Assembly (NCBI RefSeq): GCF_014982715.1
Contig: NZ_JADCJY010000001.1
Coordinates: forward strand, 1,364,001-1,428,000
Direction: 5' to 3'
DNA: 64,000 nucleotides
Source: Gallalistipes aquisgranensis
Lineage (GTDB): Bacteria; Bacteroidota; Bacteroidia; Bacteroidales; Rikenellaceae
The first letter of the stretch is position 1, and each line of letters opens with the position of its first letter. Both the position numbers and the translations under genes were made by a program. Positions 54,440-64,000 of the stretch are shown piece by piece. The notes under the pieces are model-generated. The model was given only the letters and a program-made list of their open reading frames with translations, was not told the DNA's origin and did no database searches.

Positions 54440-55669
54440 TCAGGATTTGATTCGTTTGCCTTCGATGTCGGGCAGGAAGCCCGTGATAACGCCCAGCAGG
54501 GGCAGCAGGGTGCTGACCCGAAAGATGAACTCGATGCTGGTACGGTCGGCCAGCCAGCCGAAAAATGCCGATCCGAGGCCGCCCAGTCCGAACATCAGTC
54601 CGAAGAAGACGCCCGCGATCATACCCACCTTGCCGGGCATCAGATCGGTGGCGTAGACCAGGATCGCCGAAAAGGCCGATGAGATGACCACGCCGATCAC
54701 GACGGAGAGCACGATGGTCCACGGCAGCGACGCGTAAGGTAGCAGCAGGGTGAAGGGTGCCGCCCCGAGAATGGAACCCCAGATCACGTATTTCCGTCCG
54801 AAACGATCCCCTACGGGACCTCCGATGAGCGTGCCCGCAGCCGAGGCGGCAAGGAACGCGAAGAGGCAGTATTGGGAGTGCTGTACCGACATGGAGAATT
54901 TCTCCATCAGGAAGAAGGTGAAATAATTGGTCATGCTGGCAATATAGAAGTATTTGGAGAAGACCAGCACCGTCAGAATGAGCAGGGCCGTGCGGATTTT
55001 CCGCCGGGTCAGGCCGGGGGCCGGCGCAGACGTCTCGGCCGCGGCGCGGCGGGCGGCCGTGCGCAGCCGGCGTTTGTACCAGCGGCCGATCCGGATAAGG
55101 ATGAAAATGGCCAGCAGGGCGGCCAGTGCAAGCCAGCCGATCGCCCGCTGGCCGAAGGGGATCACGACCAGGGCAGCCAGCAGGGGACCCGCCGCGCTTC
55201 CGGTGTTACCGCCCACCTGGAAGATGGACTGTGCCAGCCCTTTCCGTCCGCCCGACGCGAGTTGGGCCACACGGGACGATTCGGGATGGAAGACCGAAGA
55301 GCCCCAACCGACCAGCGCCACGGCGAGCAGAATCGCGGCGAACCCCGGAGCGACCGAAAGCAGGAGCAGGCCCGCGAGCGTGAAGCACATGCCGAGAGCC
55401 AGCGAGTAAGGACGGGGATGCCGGTCCGCAAGGGTGCCCATGACAGGCTGCAGAAGGGAGGAGGTCATCTGGAAGACCAGCGTGATGATGCCGATCTGGG
55501 CGAAGGAGAAGCCGAACCGGGCCTTCAGCAGCGGATAGACGGCCGGTATCACGGACTGCATCATGTCGTTGAGCAGATGCGTCGCACTGATCATCAGCAG
55601 AATCGGATATACCGTTTTCCCGGTCTCCGGGGCGGCGGGAATGCGGACGGAGGAAGAGAGTCTGTTCAT
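54440..55669 (-). CDS. MFS transporter, fosmidomycin-resistance (Fsr)-like
   Basis: 409 residues, twelve transmembrane segments. The N-terminal MFS part starts TVYPILLMISATHLLNDMMQSVIPAVYPLLK, which matches Fsr. The conserved loops are GTLADRHPRPYSLALG and GGPVGDRFGRKYVIWG. Fsr members export fosmidomycin and related compounds, but most have unknown substrates. It lies 11 bases after the GntR regulator gene and four before ogt. Confidence 0.9.
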   Translation of the reverse strand: MNRLSSSVRIPAAPETGKTVYPILLMISATHLLNDMMQSVIPAVYPLLKARFGFSFAQIGIITLVFQMTSSLLQPVMGTLADRHPRPYSLALGMCFTLAGLLLLSVAPGFAAILLAVALVGWGSSVFHPESSRVAQLASGGRKGLAQSIFQVGGNTGSAAGPLLAALVVIPFGQRAIGWLALAALLAIFILIRIGRWYKRRLRTAARRAAAETSAPAPGLTRRKIRTALLILTVLVFSKYFYIASMTNYFTFFLMEKFSMSVQHSQYCLFAFLAASAAGTLIGGPVGDRFGRKYVIWGSILGAAPFTLLLPYASLPWTIVLSVVIGVVISSAFSAILVYATDLMPGKVGMIAGVFFGLMFGLGGLGSAFFGWLADRTSIEFIFRVSTLLPLLGVITGFLPDIEGKRIKS

Positions 55670-55680
55670 GCGGGGATCGG

Positions 55681-56349
55681 TTACGGTTCTTCCAGAATGA
55701 GAGCGATCGTGCGCAGCGCCTCGCGGGGCTCGCGGGCGGCGATGTGGCCGGTCAGTTTCTCGTGCGAGGGCTGGGATGCGAGCAGACAGGACGTGTCGTC
55801 GTAAATACGGCGGAATCCCCGCTGCAGGTGGACCGACACGGAACGGTACAGTTCGGCGAGGATTTCATTGTGCGTGGCTTCCGCAACGGCCGTGTGGAAC
55901 GCGATGTCCGCCGCGATACACGCGTCCAGCTCTCCGGCAGCGGCCGCCGCACCCCGCTCGCGCAGGTGCTCTTCCATGCGCCCGAGGTCCTTCTCCGTGC
56001 GCCGTCCGGCCGCCTTCTCGGCAATGGCGGCCTCCAGTATCCTGCGCACTTCGTCCAGGTCGCGGATATCCGCACGCTTCAGCCTCTGCTCCATGGGCTC
56101 TCCCTGCGCCGAAAGATTCTCGACGAAAGTTCCGGTCCCCTGCTGCACTTTCAGAAGACCCGTGTTGGCCAGCATCCTGACCGCTTCGCGCACCGTCGAA
56201 CGGCCGACGCCGAAAATACGCATCAGTTCCGGTTCGGGCGGCAGTTTCTCGCCGACCCCGAACTTTCCTGCGGTGATCTGTTTCCGGAGCCGCCCGGCCA
56301 GCTCTTCCGCCAGGGAAGTTTTTCTGAGCGCAGAGCCTCTTATCATCAT
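55681..56349 (-). CDS. FadR/GntR family transcriptional regulator
   Basis: 222 residues from the ATG at 56349. The winged helix is at about 10-75 (LRKQITAGKFGVGEKLPPEPELMRIFGVGRSTVREAVRMLANTGLL). The FCD ligand domain is at about 95-215 (DLDEVRRILEAAIAEKAAGR and FHTAVAEATHNEILAEL), with His residues that may bind a metal. It probably controls the MFS transporter and ogt genes that follow on the strand. It has a -7 box upstream, so the three form a unit. Confidence 0.92.
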   Translation of the reverse strand: MMIRGSALRKTSLAEELAGRLRKQITAGKFGVGEKLPPEPELMRIFGVGRSTVREAVRMLANTGLLKVQQGTGTFVENLSAQGEPMEQRLKRADIRDLDEVRRILEAAIAEKAAGRRTEKDLGRMEEHLRERGAAAAAGELDACIAADIAFHTAVAEATHNEILAELYRSVSVHLQRGFRRIYDDTSCLLASQPSHEKLTGHIAAREPREALRTIALILEEP

Positions 56350-56366
56350 ATCATCTGATGTTTTCG

Positions 56367-56374
56367 CAAAGATA
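56367..56374 (-). promoter_or_regulatory. -7 box for GntR-MFS-ogt operon
   Basis: TATCTTTG matches TAnnTTTG and lies 17 bases before the ATG at 56349. Confidence 0.55.
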
Positions 56375-56582
56375 GCGATTTCTTCCGGAAGTGCAATCCC
56401 CCCGGAGAAAAGTTCCGGACCCCGGACTGTTTCCGCACGGGCGGACACCTCCGGCCGTATTCCCCGACGGTTCCCGACACTTCCCGGCTGTTCCCGATTG
56501 TTCCCGGACATTCTTCCCCGTTCCTTCCCGTGTCCGGACCGGAGGAAGGAGGGGACGGAGCGGGGCGACCGGAGAGCACCCG

Positions 56583-57482
56583 CTAATTCAATGTCCGGTA
56601 ATCGCCCGGAGCAAGACCGTTGAGCTTTTTGAAGAGGGCGCAGAAGCACTGGGGGGAAGGAAAACCCAGCTCTTCGGCGATCGTTCCGATCGGTACGCGC
56701 GAACGGCGCAGCCTCCGTTTGGCGATCTCCATCCGCTTGAGGGTGACGTACGCCTCCGGCGTGCGGCCCGTCTCGAACGCCAGCAGGTCCGTGAAATAGG
56801 CGGGCGAAAGGCCGAGCTGCTCCGCACACGCTTCCGTCCGGGGCGGTCCCTGCCTCTTCATCCCTCCCCGGGCGACGTAGGCCTCCAGCAGAAGGTCGTA
56901 GCGTCGCAGCAACTCCCCGTTGGCCAGACAGCGCGTGACGAACTGCCTCTCGTAGTAACGCCTCCCGTAATCCAGCAGGCATCCGAGGTGCCTGGCCAGC
57001 AGTATGCCGCGGAAGGGGTCCGACGGACGGCGGAGTTCCTTGCGGATGTCCTCCAGGCAGCGGACGACCGTCCGGCGCTCGCGCAGCGAGGGATGTAGGG
57101 CTTCGCCGGGGGCGTAGCCGAAGAAAGTGCACTCGTCCAGGACGGCGTGCAGTGCCGGAGAGTCGATGCCGTCGGCCCGGAAGACGACCAGCCACCGGTC
57201 GGCGGCGGAATTCTTTTCGCAGACGAGGGCCCGGGACACCTCCGGCCCCCGGAACAGCAGCGTCCCCTCGTCGTAATCGTCCGGACGACGGCCGTAGAGC
57301 GGTCCGTCGTTCCCGGCACGGTCGCGCAGGAGGATCGTGTGGTAGTCTCCCAGGGCGAGGAGGGGAAGCAGGCGTCCGATCTCTTCGTCCCGGCCCGCCT
57401 CGACGGCCGGGAAAGCCGTACGGTCGTCCGTCCGCTCCATGCCGGGGAGGACATGTCGGTTCGATTGTGGTTTCATGTTCAT
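56583..57482 (-). CDS. AraC family transcriptional regulator
   Basis: 299 residues. The N-terminal part (1-185) has the cupin-like fold seen in the neighbour encoded at 57526. The C-terminal AraC domain is at about 205-299 (ACAEQLGLSPAYFTDLLAFETGRTPEAYVTLKRMEIAKRRL). It shares segments such as LLDYGRRYYERQF with its neighbour's LLDYCMRFYERQF, so the two are paralogues. It is the second of the tandem pair and lies 43 bases after it. Ligand and targets are unknown; the redox cluster at 58591 is the obvious candidate target. Confidence 0.9.
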   Translation of the reverse strand: MNMKPQSNRHVLPGMERTDDRTAFPAVEAGRDEEIGRLLPLLALGDYHTILLRDRAGNDGPLYGRRPDDYDEGTLLFRGPEVSRALVCEKNSAADRWLVVFRADGIDSPALHAVLDECTFFGYAPGEALHPSLRERRTVVRCLEDIRKELRRPSDPFRGILLARHLGCLLDYGRRYYERQFVTRCLANGELLRRYDLLLEAYVARGGMKRQGPPRTEACAEQLGLSPAYFTDLLAFETGRTPEAYVTLKRMEIAKRRLRRSRVPIGTIAEELGFPSPQCFCALFKKLNGLAPGDYRTLN

Positions 57483-57525
57483 GGCTGGAAAGTGCGGCGA
57501 CGGGCCGCATCGCCCTGCGGGAAGG

Positions 57526-58425
57526 TCAGTCGCGCGCCGTGCGGAATTCGCCCGGGGTGAGACCCGTCACGCGTTTGAACATCCGGCTCAGGTGCTGCGG
57601 ATACTGGAATCCCAGCCCGTAGGCGATCTCGCTCATCGTGCTGTCCGTCGAGAGCAGGGCCTCCTTGGTCCGTTCGATCAGTTTGTTCTGGATATAGTCC
57701 GACGCGGTCTGCCCGGTCTGTTTGCGGATCATGTCGCCGAAATAGTTCGGCGAAAGACACACCTTGTCGGCGAAATACCGGACGGTCGGCAGCCCTTCTC
57801 GCTGCGGGGCATCGCTGTCGAAATAGTCGTCCAGCAGCCGTTCGAAACGCACGATGATATCGCGGTTCACCTCTTCGCGGGTGGTGAACTGACGTTCGTA
57901 GAAACGCATGCAGTAGTCGAGCAGCAGACCTATGTTGGCCGTGATCAGCCGGCGGCTGTGCTTGTCGATCGCGTGTTCCAGTTCGGCCTCTATTTTATGC
58001 AGGCAGTCCATGACGGTCTGCCGCTCCTCCTCCGAGAGGTGCAGCGCCTCGCGGGTCTCGTAGGAGAAAAACGAGTAGCTTTTGATCTCCTGGCCGAGCG
58101 CGGTGCCGCGGATCAGGTCGGGATGGAACAGGATGCCGTAGGCCCGGGGCTGCACGTCCTCCAGCAGCTCCGTCACGGTCACCTGCCCCGGAGCGAACGC
58201 GACGATCGTGCCGTCCTGATAGTCGTAGCTCTGGCGCCCGTAGATGATGTTGCCGCACTTGACGTCCTTCAGGTAAAGGGCGTACACCCCGTAGTTGATT
58301 TTGAGTCGGGTCGGCCAGCGGGTCGCCTTCGACAGATCGACGACGCTCACCAGCGGATGAAGGGTTTCGAGTCCGAACAACTTGTTGTATTTGTCCACCT
58401 CGTCGAGTTTGATGAATTCTTCCAT
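57526..58425 (-). CDS. AraC family transcriptional regulator
   Basis: 299 residues. N-terminal sensor (1-190, YALYLKDVKCGNIIYGRQSYDYQDGTIVAFAPGQ). The AraC-type HTH domain is at about 200-298 (YFADKVCLSPNYFGDMIRKQTGQTASDYIQNKLIERTKEAL), with the second helix ending SEIAYGLGFQYPQHLSRMFKR. It is divergent from the redox cluster at 58591, with about 165 bases between starts, so it is likely to control that cluster. Its paralogue lies downstream. Confidence 0.93.
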   Translation of the reverse strand: MEEFIKLDEVDKYNKLFGLETLHPLVSVVDLSKATRWPTRLKINYGVYALYLKDVKCGNIIYGRQSYDYQDGTIVAFAPGQVTVTELLEDVQPRAYGILFHPDLIRGTALGQEIKSYSFFSYETREALHLSEEERQTVMDCLHKIEAELEHAIDKHSRRLITANIGLLLDYCMRFYERQFTTREEVNRDIIVRFERLLDDYFDSDAPQREGLPTVRYFADKVCLSPNYFGDMIRKQTGQTASDYIQNKLIERTKEALLSTDSTMSEIAYGLGFQYPQHLSRMFKRVTGLTPGEFRTARD

Positions 58426-58448
58426 GGCTCGGTCCGTTTTCTTTTCTG

Positions 58449-58456
58449 CAAAAGTA
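58449..58456 (-). promoter_or_regulatory. -7 box for AraC gene at 57526
   Basis: TACTTTTG matches TAnnTTTG and lies 23 bases before the ATG at 58425. Confidence 0.55.
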
Positions 58457-58554
58457 ATTCATTTATTCCGAAACAGGTACACCCGCAGAACGGAATCGGG
58501 AATTCGGGTAGGAACATCCGTAAATCGTATACAACCCCGCCCGTCCGATAACGG

Positions 58555-59727
<1,173 letters not shown>

Positions 59728-59735
59728 GAAAAGCC

Positions 59736-60743
59736 ATGGATATAAAAAAGTCATTATGGATCGTCTGTACGCTGTCCGCAGCTCTATGCTCGTGCGGACG
59801 ACCGGCGGCGGAAAAAGATGCGAACCGGCAAAATACGACGGAAATGGAGAAGAAAAATATCGGAAACCTGCTTGCACTCTATCCGAAACCGATGACGGTC
59901 GTCGGTGCCGAGGTAGGAGGCAAGGTGAACTGGCTCGTCGTCGGGCATACGGGCATTATCGGCCACGACCGGATACTCGTGAGCATGAGCAAAAGCCATT
60001 ATACCAATCAAGGGATAAGAAAGTCCAGGAAACTATCAATCAACCTCGTGAGCCGGGAGATGCTGCCGAAAGCCGACTACGTGGGCAGCGTGAGCGGCGC
60101 GTCGGTCGACAAATCGGGGGTATTCGACTACCATTGGGGAGAGAACGGTTCGCCCGTGATCGACGCCTCGCCGCTGACGATGGAGTGCGAAGTGGTGGAC
60201 ATCTTCGAAACGGAGGGTTTCGACAACTTCGTCTGCTCCGTCGCCAACACCTACGCCGCCCCCGATGTACTCGACGACAGCGGCCGCCTCGACTACACCC
60301 GCCTGAAACCCGTGCTGTTCACCTTCCCCGGCTATTCGTATCTCGCCACGGGCGAGGTGATCGGCAAATGCCTGAACCTGGACAAGCAGCCGGGAATGTG
60401 CGCCAAGGAGCCGATGGCCGCCGACGGCATCGTGCGCCTGTCGGAAATAGAGGTCCATCCGCAGTATCTCGACGAGTATATGAAACACGCGGCCGAAGTC
60501 GGCGAAATCTCCCTGCGCACCGAACCGGGAGTGCTCACCATGTACGCAGTCCGCAAAAAGGAAAATCCCTGTATGGTGACCATTCTGGAGACCTATGCCA
60601 GCAGGGATGCCTACGAATCGCATATCGCGTCGGAGCATTTCCGGAAGTACAAGCGGGAGACGCTGCACATGGTCAGATCGCTGACGATCTCCGACCAGAC
60701 ACCGCTCAATCCCACGAACAAACTCAACAATTTCATTCAATAA
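59736..60743 (+). CDS. Flavin reductase-antibiotic biosynthesis monooxygenase (ABM) fusion lipoprotein
   Basis: 335 residues from the ATG at 59736. The lipobox LCSCGRPAA points to Cys20 as lipid anchor. A flavin reductase-like FMN-binding domain (about 40-235; GNLLALYPKPMTVVGAEVGGKVNW, SKSHYTNQGIRKSRKLSINLV) is followed by a ABM domain (about 240-325; IEVHPQYLDEYMKHAAEVG, ILETYASRDAYESH). Such a two-domain join may couple flavin reduction to quinone or aromatic oxidation. It starts eight bases after the aldo/keto reductase. Confidence 0.85.
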   Translation: MDIKKSLWIVCTLSAALCSCGRPAAEKDANRQNTTEMEKKNIGNLLALYPKPMTVVGAEVGGKVNWLVVGHTGIIGHDRILVSMSKSHYTNQGIRKSRKLSINLVSREMLPKADYVGSVSGASVDKSGVFDYHWGENGSPVIDASPLTMECEVVDIFETEGFDNFVCSVANTYAAPDVLDDSGRLDYTRLKPVLFTFPGYSYLATGEVIGKCLNLDKQPGMCAKEPMAADGIVRLSEIEVHPQYLDEYMKHAAEVGEISLRTEPGVLTMYAVRKKENPCMVTILETYASRDAYESHIASEHFRKYKRETLHMVRSLTISDQTPLNPTNKLNNFIQ

Positions 60744-60756
60744 AAACGGAACGGTT

Positions 60757-61578
60757 ATGAAAAAAATTCTGTTATTTTCGGTATTCGGCATTTTAACGTT
60801 CAATATTATGGCACAGGAAAAAATCAAACAGACGGCGGGGCGCGACCAGCTCGGGGAGTTCGCCCCCAAATTCGCGGAACTCAACGACGACGTTCTTTTC
60901 GGCGAAGTATGGAGCCGCACCGACAAACTCGGACTGCGCGACCGCAGCCTGGTCACGATCACGTCGCTCATCAGCCAGGGCATCACGGACAGTTCGCTCA
61001 CGTTTCATCTCCAGTCGGCGAAGAACAACGGCATCACCCGCACGGAGATCGCCGAGATCATCACTCACATCGGTTTCTACGCGGGATGGCCGAAGGCATG
61101 GGCCGCTTTCCGGCTTGCGAAAGAGGTGTGGGCCGGGGATACGGCGGGAGACGATGCGAAGGCCGCTTTCCAGCGGGAGATGATCTTCCCGATCGGCGAA
61201 CCGAACACGGCCTATGCGCAGTATTTCATCGGGAACAGCTATCTCGCTCCGATTTCGCGCGAGCAGGTGTACATATCGAACGTGACGTTCGAGCCCCGCT
61301 GCCGCAACAACTGGCACATCCACCGGGCGACATCCGGCGGCGGACAGATGCTCGTCGGCGTGGCCGGCCGCGGCTGGTATCAGGAAGAGGGGAAACCGGC
61401 GGTGGAGATTCTTCCCGGCACGGTCATCCACATTCCGGCGAACGTGAAGCACTGGCACGGTGCCGCGGCCGACAGCTGGTTCGCCCATCTGGCGTTCGAG
61501 GTTCCCGGCGAGAACACCTCCAACGAATGGCTCGAACCCGTCACGGACAGGGAATACGACCGCCTCGGACAGCGGTGA
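60757..61578 (+). CDS. Carboxymuconolactone decarboxylase-cupin fusion, exported
   Basis: 273 residues. A signal peptide (MKKILLFSVFGILTFNIMA) is followed by a CMD domain at about 25-125 (DRSLVTITSLISQGITDSSLTFHL, ITRTEIAEIITHIGFYAGWPKAWAAF). A cupin domain follows at about 150-260, with the metal ligands in NWHIHRATSGGG and the second motif in VKHWHGAAADSW. CMD proteins have peroxidase- or decarboxylase-like roles. This CMD segment lacks the CxxC pair of AhpD. It starts 13 bases after the flavin reductase fusion. Confidence 0.92.
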   Translation: MKKILLFSVFGILTFNIMAQEKIKQTAGRDQLGEFAPKFAELNDDVLFGEVWSRTDKLGLRDRSLVTITSLISQGITDSSLTFHLQSAKNNGITRTEIAEIITHIGFYAGWPKAWAAFRLAKEVWAGDTAGDDAKAAFQREMIFPIGEPNTAYAQYFIGNSYLAPISREQVYISNVTFEPRCRNNWHIHRATSGGGQMLVGVAGRGWYQEEGKPAVEILPGTVIHIPANVKHWHGAAADSWFAHLAFEVPGENTSNEWLEPVTDREYDRLGQR

Positions 61579-61637
61579 AGCGTATCGGCCGGCACCGCAC
61601 CGGACCGATCGGGTGAAAACCGGAAAACAACGACGAC

Positions 61638-62204
61638 ATGACCATCGAAAATTTCAAAAAGTACGTACAGGAACGCCGGCCCCTCGACACGGAGGAGATA
61701 CACCGGTTCATGGACGAGATGAGCGACGGGGCGAGGCGCATCACCTTCCGGCTGAACGCGGCGTATCACACGCCCGACGAGGTGCGCGAACTGCTTTCCG
61801 AGCTGTTCGGCTACCGGGTGCCGCGGTCGCTCCGCGTCTTTCCCCCGTTCTACACGGATTTCGGCAGGAACATCTCCGTGGGCGAAGGGGTGTTCATCAA
61901 TGCCTGCTGCCAGTTCCAGGACCACGGCGGAGTGACCATCGGCGACGGCTGCCAGATCGGACACAATGTAGTGTTCGCCACGCTCAACCACGGGCTGGCT
62001 CCCGAGAAGCGCAGGTCCACCGTTCCGGCTCCGATCGTGCTCGGCAGAAACGTGTGGATAGGCTCCAATGCGACCGTCCTCCAGGGAGTGACCATCGGCG
62101 ACAACGCCGTGGTGGGTGCGGGAGCGGTGGTGACGAAAGACGTGCCGGCGGACACGGTCGTCGGCGGGGTCCCGGCGCGGGCGATAAAGTCCGTCAGAGA
62201 GTGA
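61638..62204 (+). CDS. Sugar O-acetyltransferase (left-handed beta-helix, LacA/Maa-like)
   Basis: 188 residues. The N-terminal maltose-acetyltransferase-type helix pair is 10-60. The hexapeptide repeats run to the end (GRNISVGEGVFINACCQFQDHGGVTIGDGCQIGHNVVFATLNHG), with the catalytic His in LNHGLAPEKR. It moves acetyl groups from acetyl-CoA to a sugar hydroxyl. It has no signal peptide, in contrast to its neighbours, and is the only cytoplasmic member of this cluster. The gap to the preceding gene is 59 bases. Confidence 0.92.
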   Translation: MTIENFKKYVQERRPLDTEEIHRFMDEMSDGARRITFRLNAAYHTPDEVRELLSELFGYRVPRSLRVFPPFYTDFGRNISVGEGVFINACCQFQDHGGVTIGDGCQIGHNVVFATLNHGLAPEKRRSTVPAPIVLGRNVWIGSNATVLQGVTIGDNAVVGAGAVVTKDVPADTVVGGVPARAIKSVRE

Positions 62205-62299
62205 CCGTCCGGTACGGACGGTCACCGGAGGCGGTCCGGCGCATCCGCCGCACGTCGCGGCCGGATGAAAATCATGCAACGATCCGAATGTAAAAAAAC

Positions 62300-62869
62300 A
62301 TGAAAATGAAATCTCTTTTAATCGCTTTTATGATCCTTCCCTGGATCAGTCCGCGGGCGACGGCGCAGGAGGGCGCGGCCCGCGATACCGGAAACCGGCG
62401 CATACTGGTGGCTTACTTCTCGGCGACCGGAACGACGGCAGCCGCTGCGGAAAAACTGGCCCGTGCGACGGGAGGCGAACTCTTTGCGATCGCTCCCGCA
62501 CAGCCCTATACGGATGCCGATCTCGACTGGAACGACAAAGGTTCGCGCAGTTCGGCGGAGATGAACGACCCGAAGGCACGGCCGGCACTCAAAGCCGTGA
62601 AGGGGAGTATGGCCGGATACGACGCGGTGTTCGTCGGGTATCCGATCTGGTGGAACCTCGCTCCGCGGATCGTCAACACATTCATCGAAAGCCACGACCT
62701 GAAAGGCAGGAGCGTGATTCCGTTCGCCACATCGGGCGGGAGCGGTATCGGCAACAGCGAGGCCGCACTGAGAAAGACCTACCCCGATCTGAAATGGAAA
62801 AACGGGAAACTGCTCAACCGGACCGACGAGAAAGCCATCCGGGCATGGGTGAAGGAGCTGGGATACTGA
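62300..62869 (+). CDS. Flavodoxin, exported
   Basis: 189 residues. The N-terminus is a signal peptide (MKMKSLLIAFMILPWISPRATA). The FMN phosphate loop is YFSATGTTAAAAEKLA and the isoalloxazine loops are YPIWWNLAPRIV and FATSGGSGIGNSEAAL. Flavodoxins carry electrons; most are cytoplasmic, so export is unusual. It is similar to flavodoxin_4-type proteins of Bacteroidetes and Firmicutes in which the signal peptide is common. The gene is 95 bases past the acetyltransferase. Confidence 0.92.
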   Translation: MKMKSLLIAFMILPWISPRATAQEGAARDTGNRRILVAYFSATGTTAAAAEKLARATGGELFAIAPAQPYTDADLDWNDKGSRSSAEMNDPKARPALKAVKGSMAGYDAVFVGYPIWWNLAPRIVNTFIESHDLKGRSVIPFATSGGSGIGNSEAALRKTYPDLKWKNGKLLNRTDEKAIRAWVKELGY

Positions 62870-62985
62870 CGGCCCGGCCCGGAAAGAGCCCGGCGCCCCC
62901 GTCCCGGAAGGCGGAACGGACGGCAAACCGGAACAGACACAGGGACATCCGCAAACAGGGCGATCCGTCCGGACGAAAAAACGGT

Positions 62986-62993
62986 TACCTTTG
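62986..62993 (+). promoter_or_regulatory. -7 box for DUF362 gene
   Basis: TACCTTTG matches TAnnTTTG and lies 37 bases before the ATG at 63031. Confidence 0.5.
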
Positions 62994-63030
62994 CAGCAGT
63001 ACGGAACCGACACATCAAAACCGAATAACC

Positions 63031-64000
63031 ATGATACGAACAGTCTGTATGATTTCATTGTTGAGTTTCGTCTCTCCCGAGCTGCCCGCGGCAGAGCGCA
63101 CCGCCGGCGGCGGGGAGCGGCAGGATGCCGCACGCGAAGAGACGAAAGGGGGTAAGAGCGCCGCGGCGAAACCCGTGGTCTACTTCACCCGGGAGATCAC
63201 GCCCGGGGCATTGGTGAAAATTTACGAGGCGCTCGGACGCCCGGCCACCGGCAAGGTGGCCGTCAAGCTCTCCACAGGCGAACCGGGCAACAACAACTAC
63301 CTGAACCCGAACCTCATCAAGGACCTGGTGCAGAAGATCGACGGCACGATCGTCGAGTGCAACACGGCCTACGGCGGCGGCCGGGCCTCCACGGAAGCCC
63401 ACCTCAAAGCCGCGGAGGAACACGGTTTCACGAAGATCGCCCCGGTGGACATCATGGATGCCGACGGCGAGGTGGCCCTGCCCGTCCGCGGAGGCAGGCA
63501 CCTGAAGGAGGACTTCGTCGGCTCGCACTATCCCGACTACGATTTCACGGTGGTCCTCTCCCACTTCAAGGGGCATCCGATGGGCGGTTTCGGCGGCGCC
63601 ATCAAGAACATCTCCATCGGCATCGCCTCCTCGGGTGGCAAGGCGTGGATTCACTCGGCCGGCAGGACGAAGGACGCAGGCAAGGTGTGGGGCGACCTGC
63701 CCCCGCAGGACGATTTCCTGGAGTCGATGGCCGAGGCCGCAAAGGCGATCGCCGACCATTGCGGCGACCGGATTCTCTACATCAGCGTGGCCAACAATCT
63801 CTCGGTGGACTGCGACTGCGTGGCCAAACCGGAAGACCCTAAAATGGGCGACATCGGCATTCTCGCCTCGCTCGACCCCGTCGCCCTCGACCGTGCCTGC
63901 GTCGACATGGTGCGCTCCTCGGACGACCACGGGAAAATCCACCTGATCGAACGCATCGACTCGCGCCACGGCATGCACACGCTGGCCCACGCCGAAGCCC
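63031..64000 (+). CDS. DUF362 domain protein (3' end cut by window)
   Basis: 323 residues visible; the end lies beyond the window. A signal peptide (MIRTVCMISLLSFVSP) comes first. The DUF362 domain starts near residue 50 (VYFTREITPGALVKIYEALG, KVAVKLSTGEPGNNNYLNP). Segments such as VVLSHFKGHPMGGFGGAIKNISIGIASSGGK and LDPVALDRACVDMV are typical. Full-length DUF362 proteins often carry a 4Fe-4S domain; this could not be checked. It has its own -7 box and is probably the last unit of the redox region. Confidence 0.92.
   Translation, partial: MIRTVCMISLLSFVSPELPAAERTAGGGERQDAAREETKGGKSAAAKPVVYFTREITPGALVKIYEALGRPATGKVAVKLSTGEPGNNNYLNPNLIKDLVQKIDGTIVECNTAYGGGRASTEAHLKAAEEHGFTKIAPVDIMDADGEVALPVRGGRHLKEDFVGSHYPDYDFTVVLSHFKGHPMGGFGGAIKNISIGIASSGGKAWIHSAGRTKDAGKVWGDLPPQDDFLESMAEAAKAIADHCGDRILYISVANNLSVDCDCVAKPEDPKMGDIGILASLDPVALDRACVDMVRSSDDHGKIHLIERIDSRHGMHTLAHAEA

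Overview
The window is one 64 kb stretch of a GC-rich Bacteroidales chromosome. Several things point to this group: a SusC/SusD pair controlled by an ECF sigma factor and a FecR anti-sigma factor, Bacteroidetes-only families (DUF4294, DUF4919, DUF5683, OstA-like, DUF5117 metalloprotease), many TAnnTTTG promoter boxes, and few strong Shine-Dalgarno sites. High GC with this gene set would fit Alistipes or another Rikenellaceae member, but that is an inference from gene content. I saw no rRNA, tRNA, CRISPR, insertion sequence or prophage.

Layout. 1-3138: a corrinoid methyl-transfer operon (corrinoid protein, MetH-activation-like protein, UroD-like methyltransferase) followed by an AraC regulator cut by the window edge. 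3349-5793: three small envelope proteins of unknown role. 5841-7932: a short FUSC-like membrane protein, a DUF6125-like protein and a ferredoxin-nitroreductase. 7948-10007: the two-gene radical SAM/DNA-metabolism pair. 10213-13408: LemA, two TPM-domain proteins and an Nramp metal transporter. 13486-25717: ECF sigma, FecR, SusC, SusD, a lipoprotein and two peptidases, probably for peptide scavenging. 26462-33670: lipocalin, clostripain-like peptidase, DUF4919 protein, dapA, ligA, a small acidic protein, a 4Fe-4S protein and a predicted pyrophosphate-type phosphofructokinase.

33763-40076: a hydrogen/redox locus with a sensory [FeFe]-hydrogenase-like protein with a PAS domain, a SpoIIE-like protein with a degraded metal site, a 2Fe-2S thioredoxin-like protein, a group B-like [FeFe] hydrogenase, a flavodiiron protein and a hot-dog thioesterase. 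40126-48220: DUF4294 protein, an outer-membrane biogenesis operon (two PPIases and OstA), CPBP protease, ComB and ornithine carbamoyltransferase. 48397-53865: parA, parB, a DUF5683 protein, a LysM lytic transglycosylase and mnmE. 53905-56349: Ogt, an MFS transporter and a GntR regulator. 56583-64000: two paralogous AraC regulators, then a run of redox genes (aldo/keto reductase, flavin reductase-ABM fusion, CMD-cupin fusion, acetyltransferase, flavodoxin, DUF362). Most of the redox enzymes carry export signals, so this looks like an extracytoplasmic redox system.

The most interesting parts are the hydrogenase signalling locus with its overlapping divergent promoter palindrome, the stand-alone B12 methyl-transfer module, the peptidase-linked SusCD locus and the exported redox cluster.
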